DNA of 64,000 nt from Streptomyces sp. WAC 01529 (GCF_003945545.1 NZ_CP029617.1:1995001-2059000); one strand, 5' to 3'; shown: positions 26,602-36,215, numbered from the stretch's first letter. Program-made: numbers and translations. The notes: generated by a model from the sequence alone, not told the origin.

Positions 26602-27930
26602 ATGTCGGTCCCGCAGCCCACGGCCGATGAGCGCGGCGAGCAGATCCTCGCCGTCTTCGGCACCGCTTTCGGCGAGCTGCTTGCCGCGGACCCCGCCGCG
26701 TTCCGGGTGAAGTTCCGGAAGATGGCCTCCTCCGCCTTCGCGTTCTACCGCGGCACGGCCTGCCTGTTCTACGCCGACCTGGAGCGCGAGCAGCACGGCG
26801 GGCCCTATCTGGACGACCGCACGGGCCGGGTCTGGATCCACGGCGACCTGCACGCCGAGAACTTCGGCACGTACATGGACGCCCAGGGCCGCCTGATCTT
26901 CAACGTGAACGACTTCGACGAGGCGTACGTAGGCCCCTTCACCTGGGACCTGAAGCGCTTCGCCGCCTCCGTGGCCCTGATCGGCTACTCGAAGGCGCTC
27001 AGCGACGAGCAGATCTCCGACCTGGTGCGGACCTACGCGGCGGCGTACCGCGAGCGGATCCATGACCTGGCGACGGGCGCCAAGAGCGACGAGGTGCCGC
27101 CCTTCACGCTGGACACCGCCCAGGGCGCCCTCCTGGACGCGCTGCGCGACGCGCGCTCCCTGACCCGCTTCGGGCTGCTCGACTCGATGACCGAGATCCG
27201 CGACTTCGAGCGCCGCTTCGCGCCGGGCGGCGGCTCCATCGAGCTGGACGCCGCCACGCGCTACAAGGTCCTCGCGGCCTTCGACGGCTATCTGGAGACG
27301 CTGCCGGAGTCCTCGCTCACCCGCCCCGACTCCTACCGCGTCAAGGACGTCGTGGGGCGGCGCGGCATCGGCATCGGCTCCGCGGGCCTGCCCTCGTACA
27401 ACATCCTCCTGGAGGGCAACAGCGACGCCCTGGAGAACGACGTCGTGATCTACCTCAAGCAGGCCCAGACCCCCGCGGTCTCCCGGCACATCACGGACCC
27501 GGCCGTGCGGGAGTACTTCCTGCACGAGGGCCACCGCACGGTCATCTCCCAGCGCGCCCTCCAGGCGCACGCCGACCCGTGGCTCGGCTGGACCGAGCTG
27601 GACGGCGCGGGCCAGCTGGTCGCCGAGGTGTCGCCGTACGCGGTGGACCTGGACTGGTCGGACATCGACGACCTGGAGGAGATCTCCGCGGTCGTCGCGG
27701 ACCTCGGCCGCGCCACCGCCACGATGCACGCGGCGGCGGACGACGAGAGCGGCCACTCGGACCTGGTGCCGTTCTCCACGGAGCGCGCCATCGACGCCGC
27801 GATCGCGGCCGACGAGGCGGGCTTCGGGGACCTGCTCGTCGACTTCGCGCACACCTACGGGGCACGCGCGCGTGAGGACCACCAGATCTTCGTGGACCTG
27901 TTCCGCAACGGCCGGATCCCGGGCCTGTGA
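26602..27930 (+). CDS. DUF2252 family protein
   Basis: 442 residues from ATG at 26602, with AGGAGG nine bases upstream. DUF2252 proteins resemble aminoglycoside-phosphotransferase/kinase folds. Visible family blocks are KMASSAFAFYRGTA, WIHGDLHAENFGTY (the kinase-like HGDLHxxN catalytic loop), NDFDEAYVGPFTWDLKRFA (metal-binding Asp) and the later GIGIGSAGLPSYNILLEG. The HGD...N and DFD pattern suggests it can bind ATP and a metal, but no substrate is known. It is divergent from dnaE and has a hairpin at its stop codon. Confidence 0.88.
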   Translation: MSVPQPTADERGEQILAVFGTAFGELLAADPAAFRVKFRKMASSAFAFYRGTACLFYADLEREQHGGPYLDDRTGRVWIHGDLHAENFGTYMDAQGRLIFNVNDFDEAYVGPFTWDLKRFAASVALIGYSKALSDEQISDLVRTYAAAYRERIHDLATGAKSDEVPPFTLDTAQGALLDALRDARSLTRFGLLDSMTEIRDFERRFAPGGGSIELDAATRYKVLAAFDGYLETLPESSLTRPDSYRVKDVVGRRGIGIGSAGLPSYNILLEGNSDALENDVVIYLKQAQTPAVSRHITDPAVREYFLHEGHRTVISQRALQAHADPWLGWTELDGAGQLVAEVSPYAVDLDWSDIDDLEEISAVVADLGRATATMHAAADDESGHSDLVPFSTERAIDAAIAADEAGFGDLLVDFAHTYGARAREDHQIFVDLFRNGRIPGL

Positions 27931-27941
27931 ACCTCACAGGC
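27923..27941 (+). terminator. Hairpin at the DUF2252 stop codon
   Basis: Perfect 8-bp arms (27923-27930 and 27934-27941) with a 3-base spacer; the stop codon TGA is inside the left arm. Seven bases on, TAGGGG-T-CCCCTA (27948-27960) adds a second small symmetric element before the next gene. Confidence 0.55.
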
Positions 27942-27969
27942 ACCCTTTAGGGGTCCCCTACGGAAACAC

Positions 27970-28674
27970 ATGGCACACTCCTCCGCGATGGACATATCCG
28001 GGACCCAGCTCAGAGCCGTGCGCGCGGCGCTCTTCACGGCGCTCGTCGTGACGCTCTCCGCCGCGTCGCACGTGCTGCTCTCCCGGGTCCCCCTGCCGCT
28101 GACGACCGTGGCCGCGATCGCCGCCGCCGTCTTCTTCATCGCGTACGCGCTCGCGGGCCGCGAGCGCGGCTTCGCACGGATCGCCGCCCTGGTGATCCCG
28201 CTGGAGCTGGCCGCCGACACGGTGTTCACCGCGGGCCAGCACGTCTGCTACGGCGAGGCGGGCGGCCCGGTGGCCGGCCCGCTGCGCTCCGTCGGCTTCG
28301 ACGTGCTGTGCGGCGGCACGCCCGTCGGGACGCCGCTGGCCCGGATGACCGCCGACGGGCACGGCGGCGCCGCGGCCCTGCTCGCGGACGCCGAACCGGG
28401 CGCCGCCTGGCTGCTGCTCGGGGCGCACGTCGGCGTGGGTCTCCTCGCCGCGGGCTGGCTGCGGCGCGGCGAGCGGGCGCTGGCCCAGCTGCTGCGCGCG
28501 GTCGCCGGTGCCACGTTCCGGCCCCTGCTGATCGCGGTCGCCTCGGTGACCGCCACGCGCACACCCGTACGCCGCCTGCCGCGCCCCGAGCGCCGGGCGC
28601 GCGTCACGCGTACGCGCCTGCTGGTGCACTTCGTGGGGCGGCGTGGACCGCCGTGCTCGGCCGTCCTCGTCTGA
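27970..28674 (+). CDS. Unrecognised membrane protein
   Basis: 234 residues from ATG at 27970; ATG at 27988 is an alternative. There are four likely membrane segments (about 17-36, 43-62, 70-88 and 140-160). An exported loop between the third and fourth holds two cysteines (QHVCYGEAGG and DVLCGGTPVG) that could pair. The C-terminal 50 residues are very arginine-rich (RRLPRPERRARVTRTR) and end with a hydrophobic VLV. No family is recognised. It lies 42 bases before the DsbA-like gene on the same strand, so the loop cysteines could be clients of that protein; this is only a suggestion. Confidence 0.65.
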   Translation: MAHSSAMDISGTQLRAVRAALFTALVVTLSAASHVLLSRVPLPLTTVAAIAAAVFFIAYALAGRERGFARIAALVIPLELAADTVFTAGQHVCYGEAGGPVAGPLRSVGFDVLCGGTPVGTPLARMTADGHGGAAALLADAEPGAAWLLLGAHVGVGLLAAGWLRRGERALAQLLRAVAGATFRPLLIAVASVTATRTPVRRLPRPERRARVTRTRLLVHFVGRRGPPCSAVLV

Positions 28675-28716
28675 GCACGACCCCCCACCCAGTTCACCCA
28701 CACGGAGAAAAAGATC

Positions 28717-29526
28717 ATGAGCAAGCGCAACAGCCAGGCCGCCAAGTCCGCCGCCCGTGAGCGGATCCGCGCCCAGCAGGAGGCCGAGCGCAAGCGCGAG
28801 AAGCGCAGGCGCACGGCGATCGTCGGCGTCTCGATCGTCGCCGTCCTCGCGATCGCCGGCGGCGTCGGCTACGCCGTGATGCAGGTCAACAAGCCCGACG
28901 CGCCCTCCAAGTGGGAGAAGGCCGCCGACGCGAAGGTGGTCGCCCCGGCCAACACCTCGGGCAAGAACGGCACCACGGTCACGCTGGGCAAGTCCTCCAT
29001 CAAGAACACCGTCCACCTGTACGAGGACCCCCGCTGCCCCGGTTGCGCGGTCATGGAGCAGTCCATCGGCGAGGCGGTCAACAAGGGCATGAAGGACGGC
29101 GATTACAAGCTGTCCTTCACCATCGGCACCTTCCTCGACAACAACCTCGGCGGCGAAGGCTCGAAGAACGCGCTGAGCGCGCTCGGGGCCGCCCTGAACG
29201 TCAGCCCGGACGCCTTCCTCGAGTACAAGACCGCCCTGTACTCCACGAAGTTCCACCCGTCCGAGTCCACCGACACGTTCGCCAAGGACGACGAACTGCT
29301 CAAGGTGGCCGACACCATCGACGCGCTCAAGGACAACAAGAAGTTCGAGAGCGCCGTCAAGAAGGGCACCTACGACGCCTGGGCCATGAGGATGAGCGAC
29401 TCCTTCCAGTCGGCCGAGGGCGTGGAGTCGACCCCGACGATCAAGATCAACGACAAGGTGATCGAGACGCCGAAGACCCCTGACGCCTGGAAGGCCGCGC
29501 TGAAGACGGCGGGCGTCACGAAGTAG
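28717..29526 (+). CDS. DsbA-like thioredoxin-fold membrane-anchored protein
   Basis: 269 residues from ATG at 28717, with GGAG about nine bases upstream. An Arg/Lys/Gln-rich N-terminus (1-34) precedes one membrane segment (about 35-56); the rest should be outside the membrane. The active site is DPRCPGCAVMEQS (CPGC), and the cis-proline loop of the fold is seen in VESTPTIKIND. The partial protein at 1-535 has the same plan but CPAC. Likely a thiol oxidase, reductase or isomerase for secreted proteins. It precedes the exported phosphatase gene but is separated from it by a strong terminator. Confidence 0.88.
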   Translation: MSKRNSQAAKSAARERIRAQQEAERKREKRRRTAIVGVSIVAVLAIAGGVGYAVMQVNKPDAPSKWEKAADAKVVAPANTSGKNGTTVTLGKSSIKNTVHLYEDPRCPGCAVMEQSIGEAVNKGMKDGDYKLSFTIGTFLDNNLGGEGSKNALSALGAALNVSPDAFLEYKTALYSTKFHPSESTDTFAKDDELLKVADTIDALKDNKKFESAVKKGTYDAWAMRMSDSFQSAEGVESTPTIKINDKVIETPKTPDAWKAALKTAGVTK

Positions 29527-29543
29527 CGCACCCTCTGTCCCAC

Positions 29544-29582
29544 CGAAGAGCGGGTCGACTTTCCCTGTTGGCCCGCTCTTCG
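29544..29582 (+). terminator. Terminator after the DsbA-like gene
   Basis: 11-bp perfect arms (29544-29554 and 29572-29582) around a 17-base loop, 17 bases after the stop codon. Confidence 0.8.
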
Positions 29583-29587
29583 TCGGT

Positions 29588-29619
29588 ACTGGTCAGTAGT
29601 GTGATCACTCGTGACCAGT
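29588..29619. promoter_or_regulatory. Nested inverted repeats over the phoD start
   Basis: The outer repeat pairs ACTGGTCA (29588-29595) with TGACCAGT (29612-29619). The inner palindrome GTGATCAC (29601-29608) has almost the same centre. The block covers a possible -10, TAGTGT (29597-29602), and the GTG start at 29611, so bound protein would block both transcription and translation. No GTTCACC-type PHO box was seen here. Confidence 0.6.
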
Positions 29620-31275
29620 CGCTTCTCTTCCGCACCCATAGGTGCTTCAACTCCCAGCCGCCGTACGGTCGTCAAGGCCGCGGCCGCCACCGCCGCCCTC
29701 GGCACCGCGCTCGCCGCCGCCCCCGCCCACGCCGCCGAAGGCCCCGCCTTCCACCACGGCGTCGCCTCCGGGGATCCGCTGCCCGACGGTGTCCTGCTCT
29801 GGACCCGGGTGACGCCCACGCCGGACGCCGTGCCCGGGTCGGGCAACGGGCCCGACACCGAGGTGCACTGGGAGATAGCCGAGGACAAGGGCTTCTCCCG
29901 AGTCGTCAGCAGCGGCAGCACCACCGCGCGCGCCACGTCCGACCACACGGTCAAGGCCGACGTAAGGGGCTTGCGCCCGGCGACCACCTATTACTTCCGC
30001 TTCTCCGTGGGGGACGCCTCCCCGGTGCACTCCCCCGTGGGCCGCACCCGCACCACCCCCGCGCACGACGCCACCGCGCACGGCGTCCGGTTCGGCGTGG
30101 TGTCCTGCGCCAACTGGGAGGCGGGCTACTTCTCCGCCTACCGCCACCTCGCGGCCCGCACCGAACTGGACGCGGTCCTGCACCTCGGGGACTACCTCTA
30201 CGAGTACCCGAGCGGCGAGTACCCGGCCGCCAAGCACGTCGTACGCCCGCACGAACCCCGGCACGAGATCATCACGCTCGCCGACTACCGCACCCGGCAC
30301 GGCGTCCACAAGACCGACGGGGACGCGCAGGCGATGCACGCCACGCACCCGGTCATCGCGATCTGGGACGACCACGAGTTCGCCGACAACGCCTGGTCGG
30401 GCGGGGCGGTGAACCACACCCCCGGGAGCGAGGGCCCCTGGGCGGCGCGCATGGCGGCGGCCAAGCAGGCGTACTTCGAGTGGATGCCGGTACGCCCCTC
30501 CACCGAGGGCACCGTCTACCGCCGCGTCCGCTACGGCAAGCTGGCCGACCTGCACCTGCTCGACCTGCGCTCCTTCCGCTCCCAGCAGGCGGGCACCGGC
30601 AGCGGCGCGGTCGACGACCCGGAGCGCACCCTCACCGGCCGCGCGCAGCTCGACTGGCTGAAGGCGGGGCTCGCGTCGTCGGACGCCGCCTGGAAGCTGG
30701 TCGGCACCTCGGTCATGATCTCGCCGGTCGCCTTCGGCGCCCTGCCGGCCCATCTCCTCAAGCCCCTCGCGGAGTTGCTCGGCCTGCCCAAGGAGGGCCT
30801 GGCGATCAACGTCGACCAGTGGGACGGCTACACGGACGACCGCAAGGAACTCATCTCCCACCTGCGGGACAACGCCATCCGCAACACCGTCTTCCTGACC
30901 GGCGACATCCACATGGCGTGGGCGAACGACGTACCGGCCAGGGCGGCCACGTATCCGCTGACGCCCTCGGTCGCCACGGAGTTCGTGGTCACCTCGGTGA
31001 GTTCCGACAACATCGACGACATGCTCGGGGTGGCCCCGCACACCGTCTCGCTGGCCGCCGCGGCCACCCTCAGGGCGGCCAACCGCCACGTGAGGTGGCT
31101 GGACATGGACTCCCACGGCTACGGCGTCCTCGACATCACCGCCGAGCGCTCCCAGATGGACTACTACGCCCTCTCGGACCGGAAGAGCCCCGGGGCGACG
31201 TCGTCCTGGCTCCGCTCGTACCGCACGCGCAGCGGCACGCAGAAGGTCGAGCGGGCGGACGCTCCCGTGCGCTGA
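29611..31275 (+). CDS. phoD: PhoD-like exported alkaline phosphatase
   Basis: 554 residues from GTG at 29611. A Tat signal peptide is clear: SRRTVVKAA (Arg17-Arg18), then a hydrophobic alanine-rich stretch and a likely cleavage after APAHA (about residue 42). The PhoD N-terminal domain starts [20 protein letters not shown]. Metal-site blocks are [36 protein letters not shown] and [10 protein letters not shown]. It releases phosphate from phosphodiesters and monoesters outside the cell, usually with Ca and Fe. The gene is close to S. coelicolor SCO2068 in position and type, which is under phosphate control. Start and promoter are covered by nested inverted repeats. Confidence 0.93.
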   Translation: MTSRFSSAPIGASTPSRRTVVKAAAATAALGTALAAAPAHAAEGPAFHHGVASGDPLPDGVLLWTRVTPTPDAVPGSGNGPDTEVHWEIAEDKGFSRVVSSGSTTARATSDHTVKADVRGLRPATTYYFRFSVGDASPVHSPVGRTRTTPAHDATAHGVRFGVVSCANWEAGYFSAYRHLAARTELDAVLHLGDYLYEYPSGEYPAAKHVVRPHEPRHEIITLADYRTRHGVHKTDGDAQAMHATHPVIAIWDDHEFADNAWSGGAVNHTPGSEGPWAARMAAAKQAYFEWMPVRPSTEGTVYRRVRYGKLADLHLLDLRSFRSQQAGTGSGAVDDPERTLTGRAQLDWLKAGLASSDAAWKLVGTSVMISPVAFGALPAHLLKPLAELLGLPKEGLAINVDQWDGYTDDRKELISHLRDNAIRNTVFLTGDIHMAWANDVPARAATYPLTPSVATEFVVTSVSSDNIDDMLGVAPHTVSLAAAATLRAANRHVRWLDMDSHGYGVLDITAERSQMDYYALSDRKSPGATSSWLRSYRTRSGTQKVERADAPVR

Positions 31276-31309
31276 CCCGTCAGAGCGTCTCCGGCCAGAG
31301 CGCCGCCAG

Positions 31310-31879
31310 TCAGAGCGTCTCCAGGAACCCGAGCGCCGTGCGCCACGTCGTCTCCGCCGCCTCCGCGTCGTGGTCGTCGAGGTCCGGGTCGGTGTAGAGG
31401 TGCCCGGCGCCGGGGTAGCGGTAGATCTCCACGTCGGCGCCGGCCCGCCCCATCCGCAGATACCAGGCGCTCAACCAGTCGTCCGTCTCGAAGGGGTCGG
31501 GCTCCGCCACGTGCAGCTGCACCGGCAGCCCGTCCACGGACACGTTCTCCGCGATGTCGGACGTGCCGTGCAGGAGCAGCAGGCCGCGCGCCTTCTCGTC
31601 GCCGAGCGCGAGGGTCTGCGCGGTCGCGGCGCCCAAGGAGAAGCCCGCGTAGACGAGGCCCCGCTCCGAGTAGGGGGCGGCGGCGAGGATCGCCCGCTTC
31701 AGCAGCTCGTCCTTGCCGATCTCGTCCTGGTGGGCCCTTCCGGCCTCGACGTCGTCGAACGTACGCCCGTCGAACAGGTCGGGCGTCCACACCTCGTGCC
31801 CCGCGGCACGCAGCCGGTCCGCCGCCGCGCGCACCGCGGGTCGCAGGCCGTACGTCGAGTGGAAAAGCATGATGTTCAT
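31310..31879 (-). CDS. Dienelactone-hydrolase-like alpha/beta hydrolase
   Basis: 189 residues from ATG at 31879. An alpha/beta-hydrolase core has nucleophile Ser81 in YAGFSLGAATAQ and the catalytic His in YPGAGHLYTDPDL; the acid probably lies in EPDPFETDD. True dienelactone hydrolases often have Cys at the nucleophile, so this is a serine version of the family and its substrate is unknown. The last bases of the gene are repeated 30 bases beyond its stop. It converges on phoD and is divergent from the MscS gene. Confidence 0.85.
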   Translation of the reverse strand: MNIMLFHSTYGLRPAVRAAADRLRAAGHEVWTPDLFDGRTFDDVEAGRAHQDEIGKDELLKRAILAAAPYSERGLVYAGFSLGAATAQTLALGDEKARGLLLLHGTSDIAENVSVDGLPVQLHVAEPDPFETDDWLSAWYLRMGRAGADVEIYRYPGAGHLYTDPDLDDHDAEAAETTWRTALGFLETL

Positions 31880-31930
31880 GGAGCCATCGTGCCATCCACC
31901 TGGGGCCTCCTCCCCCGGAGGAGGCGGGCC

Positions 31931-31973
31931 GGTACCCCTCCCCTCCGAGACCCGGAGGCGGTACCCCTACCCT
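31931..31973 (+). promoter_or_regulatory. Repeat-containing promoter of the MscS gene
   Basis: GGTACCCCT occurs at 31931-31939 and 31960-31968, 29 bases apart, with similar flanks (GAGGCGG before, CCCTC after). The second copy runs into TACCCT (31968-31973), a -10-like hexamer seven bases before the ATG at 31981, consistent with a leaderless message. Confidence 0.45.
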
Positions 31974-31980
31974 CGGAGGC

Positions 31981-33072
31981 ATGGAGAACGTACTGCGTCC
32001 GTTGATCGTCATCGGCGGCTCGGTCGTGCTCACAGTGGTGGTCGGCTGGCTGGTCGACTTCGCTTTGCGCCGGGCCGACGAGCGGCATCACGAGACCCCG
32101 CTGTGGGGTCTGCTGCGCCGCTGCCGAGTCCCCTTCCACCTGGTGCTGTGCACCGCCCTGCTGCGGGGTTCCTACGGGCAGGCCCAGCTCGCCAAGGAAC
32201 ACTCGGCGGCCATCGGGCGGATCCTCTCGCTCGTCCTGATCGGCTCCGCGGCCTGGCTGGTGGTGCGGATCGCCACGGCGATAGTGGAGTCGTCTTACGC
32301 CCGTTACGCCACGGTCCACCGCGATCCGGCCCGCGTCCGCAGGGTCCGTACGCAGGTGACGCTCATCCAGCGCGTGGTCTCCGCGATCGTCGGTGTCGTG
32401 GCGGTCTCCGCGATGCTGCTGACCTTTCCCGCCATGCAGGCGGCCGGGACCTCGCTGCTGGCCTCGGCCGGCATCCTCGGCATCGTCGCCGGTGTCGCGG
32501 CCCAGTCCACCCTCGGCAACCTCTTCGCGGGCCTGCAGATCGCCTTCGGCGACATGGTGCGGATCGGCGACACCGTCGTGGTGGACGGCGAGTGGGGCAC
32601 CGTCGAGGAGATCACCCTGACGTTCCTCGCGGTGCGCACCTGGGACGAGCGCCGGATCACGATGCCCGTGTCGTACTTCACGTCCAAGCCGTTCGAGAAC
32701 TGGTCCCGCGGTGGGGCGCAGATGACCGGCACGGTCTTCTTCCACCTGGACCACTCGGCGCCGGTCCACCAGATGCGCGACAAGCTCCGCGACATCCTGC
32801 GCGACTGCGCGGCGTGGGACGGCAGGGACTGGGGCCTCGCGGTCACCGACACGACGCCGAGCACCCTGCAGGTCCGCGCCCTGGTCACCGCGAAGGACGC
32901 GGACGACATCTGGACCGTCCGGGTCACGGTGCGCGAGCAGATGGTGCAGTGGCTGACCGAGAAGCATCCGTACGCGCTGCCGAAGGTCACCACGGCCTCG
33001 GCGGAACCCGCGCCGAACGGCCACCGCCCCCTGCACCTCGCGCCGAAGGCACCGCGGACCGGCCGCGGCTGA
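31981..33072 (+). CDS. MscS-family mechanosensitive channel
   Basis: 363 residues from ATG at 31981. Membrane segments lie at about 5-27, 78-100, 128-149 and 152-175; the last carries the pore-lining glycine/alanine pattern LLASAGILGIVAGVAAQSTLGNLFAGLQIAFG typical of MscS TM3 (given here in part: GILGIVAGVAAQSTLGNL). The beta domain has VRIGDTVVVDGEWGTVEEI. The C-terminal domain ends in a Pro/Arg tail. Such channels vent ions on osmotic downshock, and this one belongs to the larger YbdG/MscM-like group in actinobacteria. Confidence 0.88.
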   Translation: MENVLRPLIVIGGSVVLTVVVGWLVDFALRRADERHHETPLWGLLRRCRVPFHLVLCTALLRGSYGQAQLAKEHSAAIGRILSLVLIGSAAWLVVRIATAIVESSYARYATVHRDPARVRRVRTQVTLIQRVVSAIVGVVAVSAMLLTFPAMQAAGTSLLASAGILGIVAGVAAQSTLGNLFAGLQIAFGDMVRIGDTVVVDGEWGTVEEITLTFLAVRTWDERRITMPVSYFTSKPFENWSRGGAQMTGTVFFHLDHSAPVHQMRDKLRDILRDCAAWDGRDWGLAVTDTTPSTLQVRALVTAKDADDIWTVRVTVREQMVQWLTEKHPYALPKVTTASAEPAPNGHRPLHLAPKAPRTGRG

Positions 33073-33088
33073 CCCCGGGCCGCGCGGC

Positions 33089-34675
33089 TCAGCGCAGGCT
33101 GCGTACGTCGAGGTGGTGCAGCACCCGGTCGACGATCTCCGGATCGGCGCCGGGCTCGCTGCGCGCGGCGAGGACCTCGTGGCGCGCGGCCGACATCATC
33201 TCGCGCTGGATGCGCTGGACGGCCTTCAGCCGGTCCACGCGCTTGGCGTACCGCTCGCGCCGCTCCTCGTCGACCACGTCCGGGCTGATCCTGGCCCCGA
33301 TGTCGAAGGCGCCGCGCAGCAGCCGCTCGGAGACGTCCTCGGGAAGCTCCTCGACCTCCTCGATCTCCTTGAGGCGGCGCTTGGCGGCCTTGGCGGCGCG
33401 GACCGCGAGCACCCGCTCCAGCTCCCGCTCCGCGTCGGTGTCGGCGCGCACCCCGAGCTTGCGGACCAGCCAGGGCAGCGTGAGCCCCTGGACGACGAGC
33501 GTCGCCATGATCACGCAGAACGCGATGAAGATGATCTCGTCGCGGGCCGGGAACGGAGATCCGTCGTCCGTCTTGAGCGGGATGGCGAGCGCGAGCGCCA
33601 CGGACGCCACGCCCCGCATCCCCGCCCACCACATGACGACGGTCTCGCGCCAGGTCGTCGGGATCTCCTCGTCGTAGTCCCGGCGCTTGTGCAGCCGCTT
33701 GGCGAGCCAGGTCGCGGGCAGCAGCCACAGCAGCCGCCCGCCGACGACGACCCCGACGACGGCCGCGCCCCAGCCGAACATCTCCCACTCGCGGCCGCTC
33801 GCGATGCCGAAGACGTTGTGCAGTTCGAGACCGATGAGGCCGAACGCGGCGCCGGTCACCAGGGTGTCGACGATCTGCCAGAAGGTCTGCCCGGTGATCC
33901 GCCCGAGCACGTCGTCGGCGTCGACCGCGTTCTCCGCGAGGTAGAGCGCGGTGGTGAGGACGGCGAGCACGCCGGAGCCGAGCAGCTCCTCGGCCAGCAC
34001 ATAGCTGACGAAGGGCACGAGCAGCGTCAGGCCGGTCTGCAGGATGGCGTCGCCGAGCAGCCCCATGAGCTTGTTCGTCAGCCAGCCGAGCGCGAGCCCG
34101 ACGAGGACGGCCACCACGGCGGAGAGCACGAGCCGGCCCGCGGCGGACGGCCAGGAGAAGGTTCCGCTCACCGCCGCCGCGATCGCCACGTGGTAGAGCA
34201 CGATCGCCGTGACGTCGTTGAAGAGCCCCTCGCCCTCCAGGATCGACACGAGCCTGCGGGGCAGCCCGAGCGAGCCCGCGACGGCGGTCGCGGCGACGGG
34301 GTCGGGCGGCGCGACGAGCGCGCCGAGCGCTACGGCCGCGGCGAGCGGCAGCCCGGGCACGACGGCGTTGGCCATCGCGGCCACCGCCGCCGTCGTCACG
34401 AACACCAGTGCCACGGCGAGCAGGAAGATGGGGCGCCGGTTGGCCGCGAACTGCCGCCACGACGTGCGCTGCACGGAGGCGTAGAGCAGCGGGGGCAGCA
34501 CCAGCGGAAGGATGTAGTCCGGCGGGATCTCGACATTGGGCACGAACGGCAGCAGGGCCATCCCGATCCCCGCGAGCGTCATCAGGACGGGCGCGGGCAG
34601 CCCCAGCCGGTCCCCCAACGGCACCGTGACCACGGCTCCCAGCAACAAGACGAGCAGCAGCGCCAGTTGATCCAC
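33089..34675 (-). CDS. CPA1-family Na+/H+ antiporter
   Basis: 528 residues from GTG at 34675, preferred because GGAGGG lies six bases upstream; a TTG at 34705 would add ten residues. About 12 membrane segments span residues 1-420. Motifs of proton antiporters are present: GALVAPPDPVAATAVAGSLG and ILEGEGLFNDVTAIVLY, with the ion-binding Asp pair, and MWWAGMRGVASVALALAIP. A charged cytosolic tail of about 110 residues, rich in Glu, Arg and Lys, may sense pH. It exchanges Na+ (or K+) for H+. Converges on the MscS gene, giving an osmotic/ion-balance pair. Confidence 0.92.
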   Translation of the reverse strand: MDQLALLLVLLLGAVVTVPLGDRLGLPAPVLMTLAGIGMALLPFVPNVEIPPDYILPLVLPPLLYASVQRTSWRQFAANRRPIFLLAVALVFVTTAAVAAMANAVVPGLPLAAAVALGALVAPPDPVAATAVAGSLGLPRRLVSILEGEGLFNDVTAIVLYHVAIAAAVSGTFSWPSAAGRLVLSAVVAVLVGLALGWLTNKLMGLLGDAILQTGLTLLVPFVSYVLAEELLGSGVLAVLTTALYLAENAVDADDVLGRITGQTFWQIVDTLVTGAAFGLIGLELHNVFGIASGREWEMFGWGAAVVGVVVGGRLLWLLPATWLAKRLHKRRDYDEEIPTTWRETVVMWWAGMRGVASVALALAIPLKTDDGSPFPARDEIIFIAFCVIMATLVVQGLTLPWLVRKLGVRADTDAERELERVLAVRAAKAAKRRLKEIEEVEELPEDVSERLLRGAFDIGARISPDVVDEERRERYAKRVDRLKAVQRIQREMMSAARHEVLAARSEPGADPEIVDRVLHHLDVRSLR

Positions 34676-34746
34676 GGTGCGCCCTCCGGGCGGTCGAGAC
34701 TTCAACGATCAAGACTCAACCCTGCCACGCGAGGGCGCTCGACGCG

Positions 34747-35214
34747 TCAGTGCAGCGCCTTGCGCATCGCCTGATGCGGAATCCCGGCGTCCGGGAACTC
34801 CGGGCCGTACGCCTCGTACCCCAGGCGCTCGTAGAACCCCAGGGCGTGCGTCTGCGCGTGCAGGTCGACGGCGGTGAGGCCACGCGCGCGTGCCGCGTCC
34901 TCGATGGCGCGGACCAGGGCGGCGCCGATGCCGAGGCCGCGGGCCGCCGCCGTCACCGCGAGCCGGCCGAGGGCGCCCACGCCGGTGTCCCCGCCGTTCT
35001 TGGCGGCCGCCGCGGCGCCGGTCAGCAGCCGTCCCGCGCCCAGCGGGACGCCGTCCTCGCGCACGGCCAGGACGTGCACGGCCACGGAGTCGTACGCGTC
35101 GTACTCGACCTCCTCGGGCACCTGCTGCTCGGCCACGAAGACGTCCTTGCGGACCGCGAAACAGGCCTGGCGGTCGTCCTCGTCCCGCGCCACCCGGATC
35201 GTGACACCGGTCAC
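34747..35214 (-). CDS. GNAT-family N-acetyltransferase
   Basis: 155 residues from GTG at 35214, overlapping the stop of the pseudouridine synthase gene (GTGA). GNAT motifs: [21 protein letters not shown] at the N-terminus (ElaA-like), [20 protein letters not shown] for acetyl-CoA pyrophosphate binding (R/QxxGxG/A), and [16 protein letters not shown] late. The acceptor substrate is not predictable. Translational coupling to the rRNA-modifying enzyme may be only operon economy. Confidence 0.88.
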   Translation of the reverse strand: MTGVTIRVARDEDDRQACFAVRKDVFVAEQQVPEEVEYDAYDSVAVHVLAVREDGVPLGAGRLLTGAAAAAKNGGDTGVGALGRLAVTAAARGLGIGAALVRAIEDAARARGLTAVDLHAQTHALGFYERLGYEAYGPEFPDAGIPHQAMRKALH

Positions 35215-36152
35215 GAGCTCTCCGCCCGCACCCGGTCCAGCGCCTTCTGGAGGTCCTCGGGGTAACCGCTCTCGTACTCCACCCACTGCCCGTCGCCCGG
35301 GTGCTCGAAGCCGAGCCGGACCGCGTGCAGCCACTGGCGGGTGAGACCGAGCCGCTTGGCGAGCGTCGGGTCCGCGCCGTACGTCAGGTCGCCCACGCAG
35401 GGGTGCCGGTGCGCCGCCATGTGCACGCGGATCTGGTGGGTGCGGCCCGTCTCCAGCTTGATGTCGAGCAGGGAGGCGGCCCGGAAGGCCTCGATGAGGT
35501 CGTAGTGCGTGACGGAGGGCTTGCCCTCGGCCGTGACCGCCCACTTGTAGTCGTGGTTCGGGTGGCGGCCGATGGGGGCGTCGATCGTGCCGCTCATCGG
35601 GTCGGGGTGGCCCTGCACCAGCGCGTTGTAGCGCTTGTCGACCGTGCGCTCCTTGAACTGGCGCTTCAGCGAGGTGTACGCGCGCTCGGACTTGGCGACC
35701 ACCATCAGGCCGGAGGTGCCGACGTCCAGGCGGTGCACGATGCCCTGGCGCTCGGCGGCACCGGAGGTCGAGACGCGGTAACCCGCGGCGGCGAGGCCGC
35801 CGATCACGGTCGTCCCCGACCAGCCCGGGCTCGGGTGCGCGGCCACGCCGACCGGCTTGACGATCACGACGATGTCGTCGTCGTCATGCACGATCTCCAT
35901 GCCCTCGACGGGCTCGGCCACGATCTGCACCGGGGCGGGCGCCTGCGGCATCTCCACTTCCAGCCAGGCGCCGCCGTGCACCCGCTCGGACTTGCCGACC
36001 ACCGAGCCGTCGACCGAGACCTTCCCCGCCGCGGCGAGCTCGGCGGCCTTGGTGCGGGAGAAACCGAACATGCGAGAGATGGCGGCGTCTACGCGCTCGC
36101 CCTCCAGGCCGTCCGGCACGGGCAGGGTGCGGATCTCGGGAATCGTACTCAC
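35211..36152 (-). CDS. rluD: RluD-type 23S rRNA pseudouridine synthase
   Basis: 313 residues from GTG at 36152. An N-terminal S4 RNA-binding domain (about 16-75, including [19 protein letters not shown]) precedes the synthase domain with catalytic Asp143 in [18 protein letters not shown] and the [22 protein letters not shown] and [10 protein letters not shown] blocks. RluD-family enzymes convert uridines of helix 69 of 23S rRNA to pseudouridine. CATACT six bases before the start suggests a leaderless transcript. It lies directly after lspA, an order common in bacteria. Confidence 0.9.
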   Translation of the reverse strand: MSTIPEIRTLPVPDGLEGERVDAAISRMFGFSRTKAAELAAAGKVSVDGSVVGKSERVHGGAWLEVEMPQAPAPVQIVAEPVEGMEIVHDDDDIVVIVKPVGVAAHPSPGWSGTTVIGGLAAAGYRVSTSGAAERQGIVHRLDVGTSGLMVVAKSERAYTSLKRQFKERTVDKRYNALVQGHPDPMSGTIDAPIGRHPNHDYKWAVTAEGKPSVTHYDLIEAFRAASLLDIKLETGRTHQIRVHMAAHRHPCVGDLTYGADPTLAKRLGLTRQWLHAVRLGFEHPGDGQWVEYESGYPEDLQKALDRVRAESS

Positions 36153-36215
36153 CCATTGAGTATGCAGGAGCCCACTGACACTCCCGCACCACAGGCCTGC
36201 CGCACCGACCCGGGC

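Noticed and set aside
27923..27941. CRP-type site at the end of the DUF2252 gene
   Set aside because: TGTGA and TCACA are three bases apart, too close for a CRP site, and the arms extend into a perfect 8-bp hairpin over a stop codon.
28688..28701. PHO box upstream of the DsbA-like gene
   Set aside because: There is one GTTCACC heptamer but no second unit at the required 11-base spacing.
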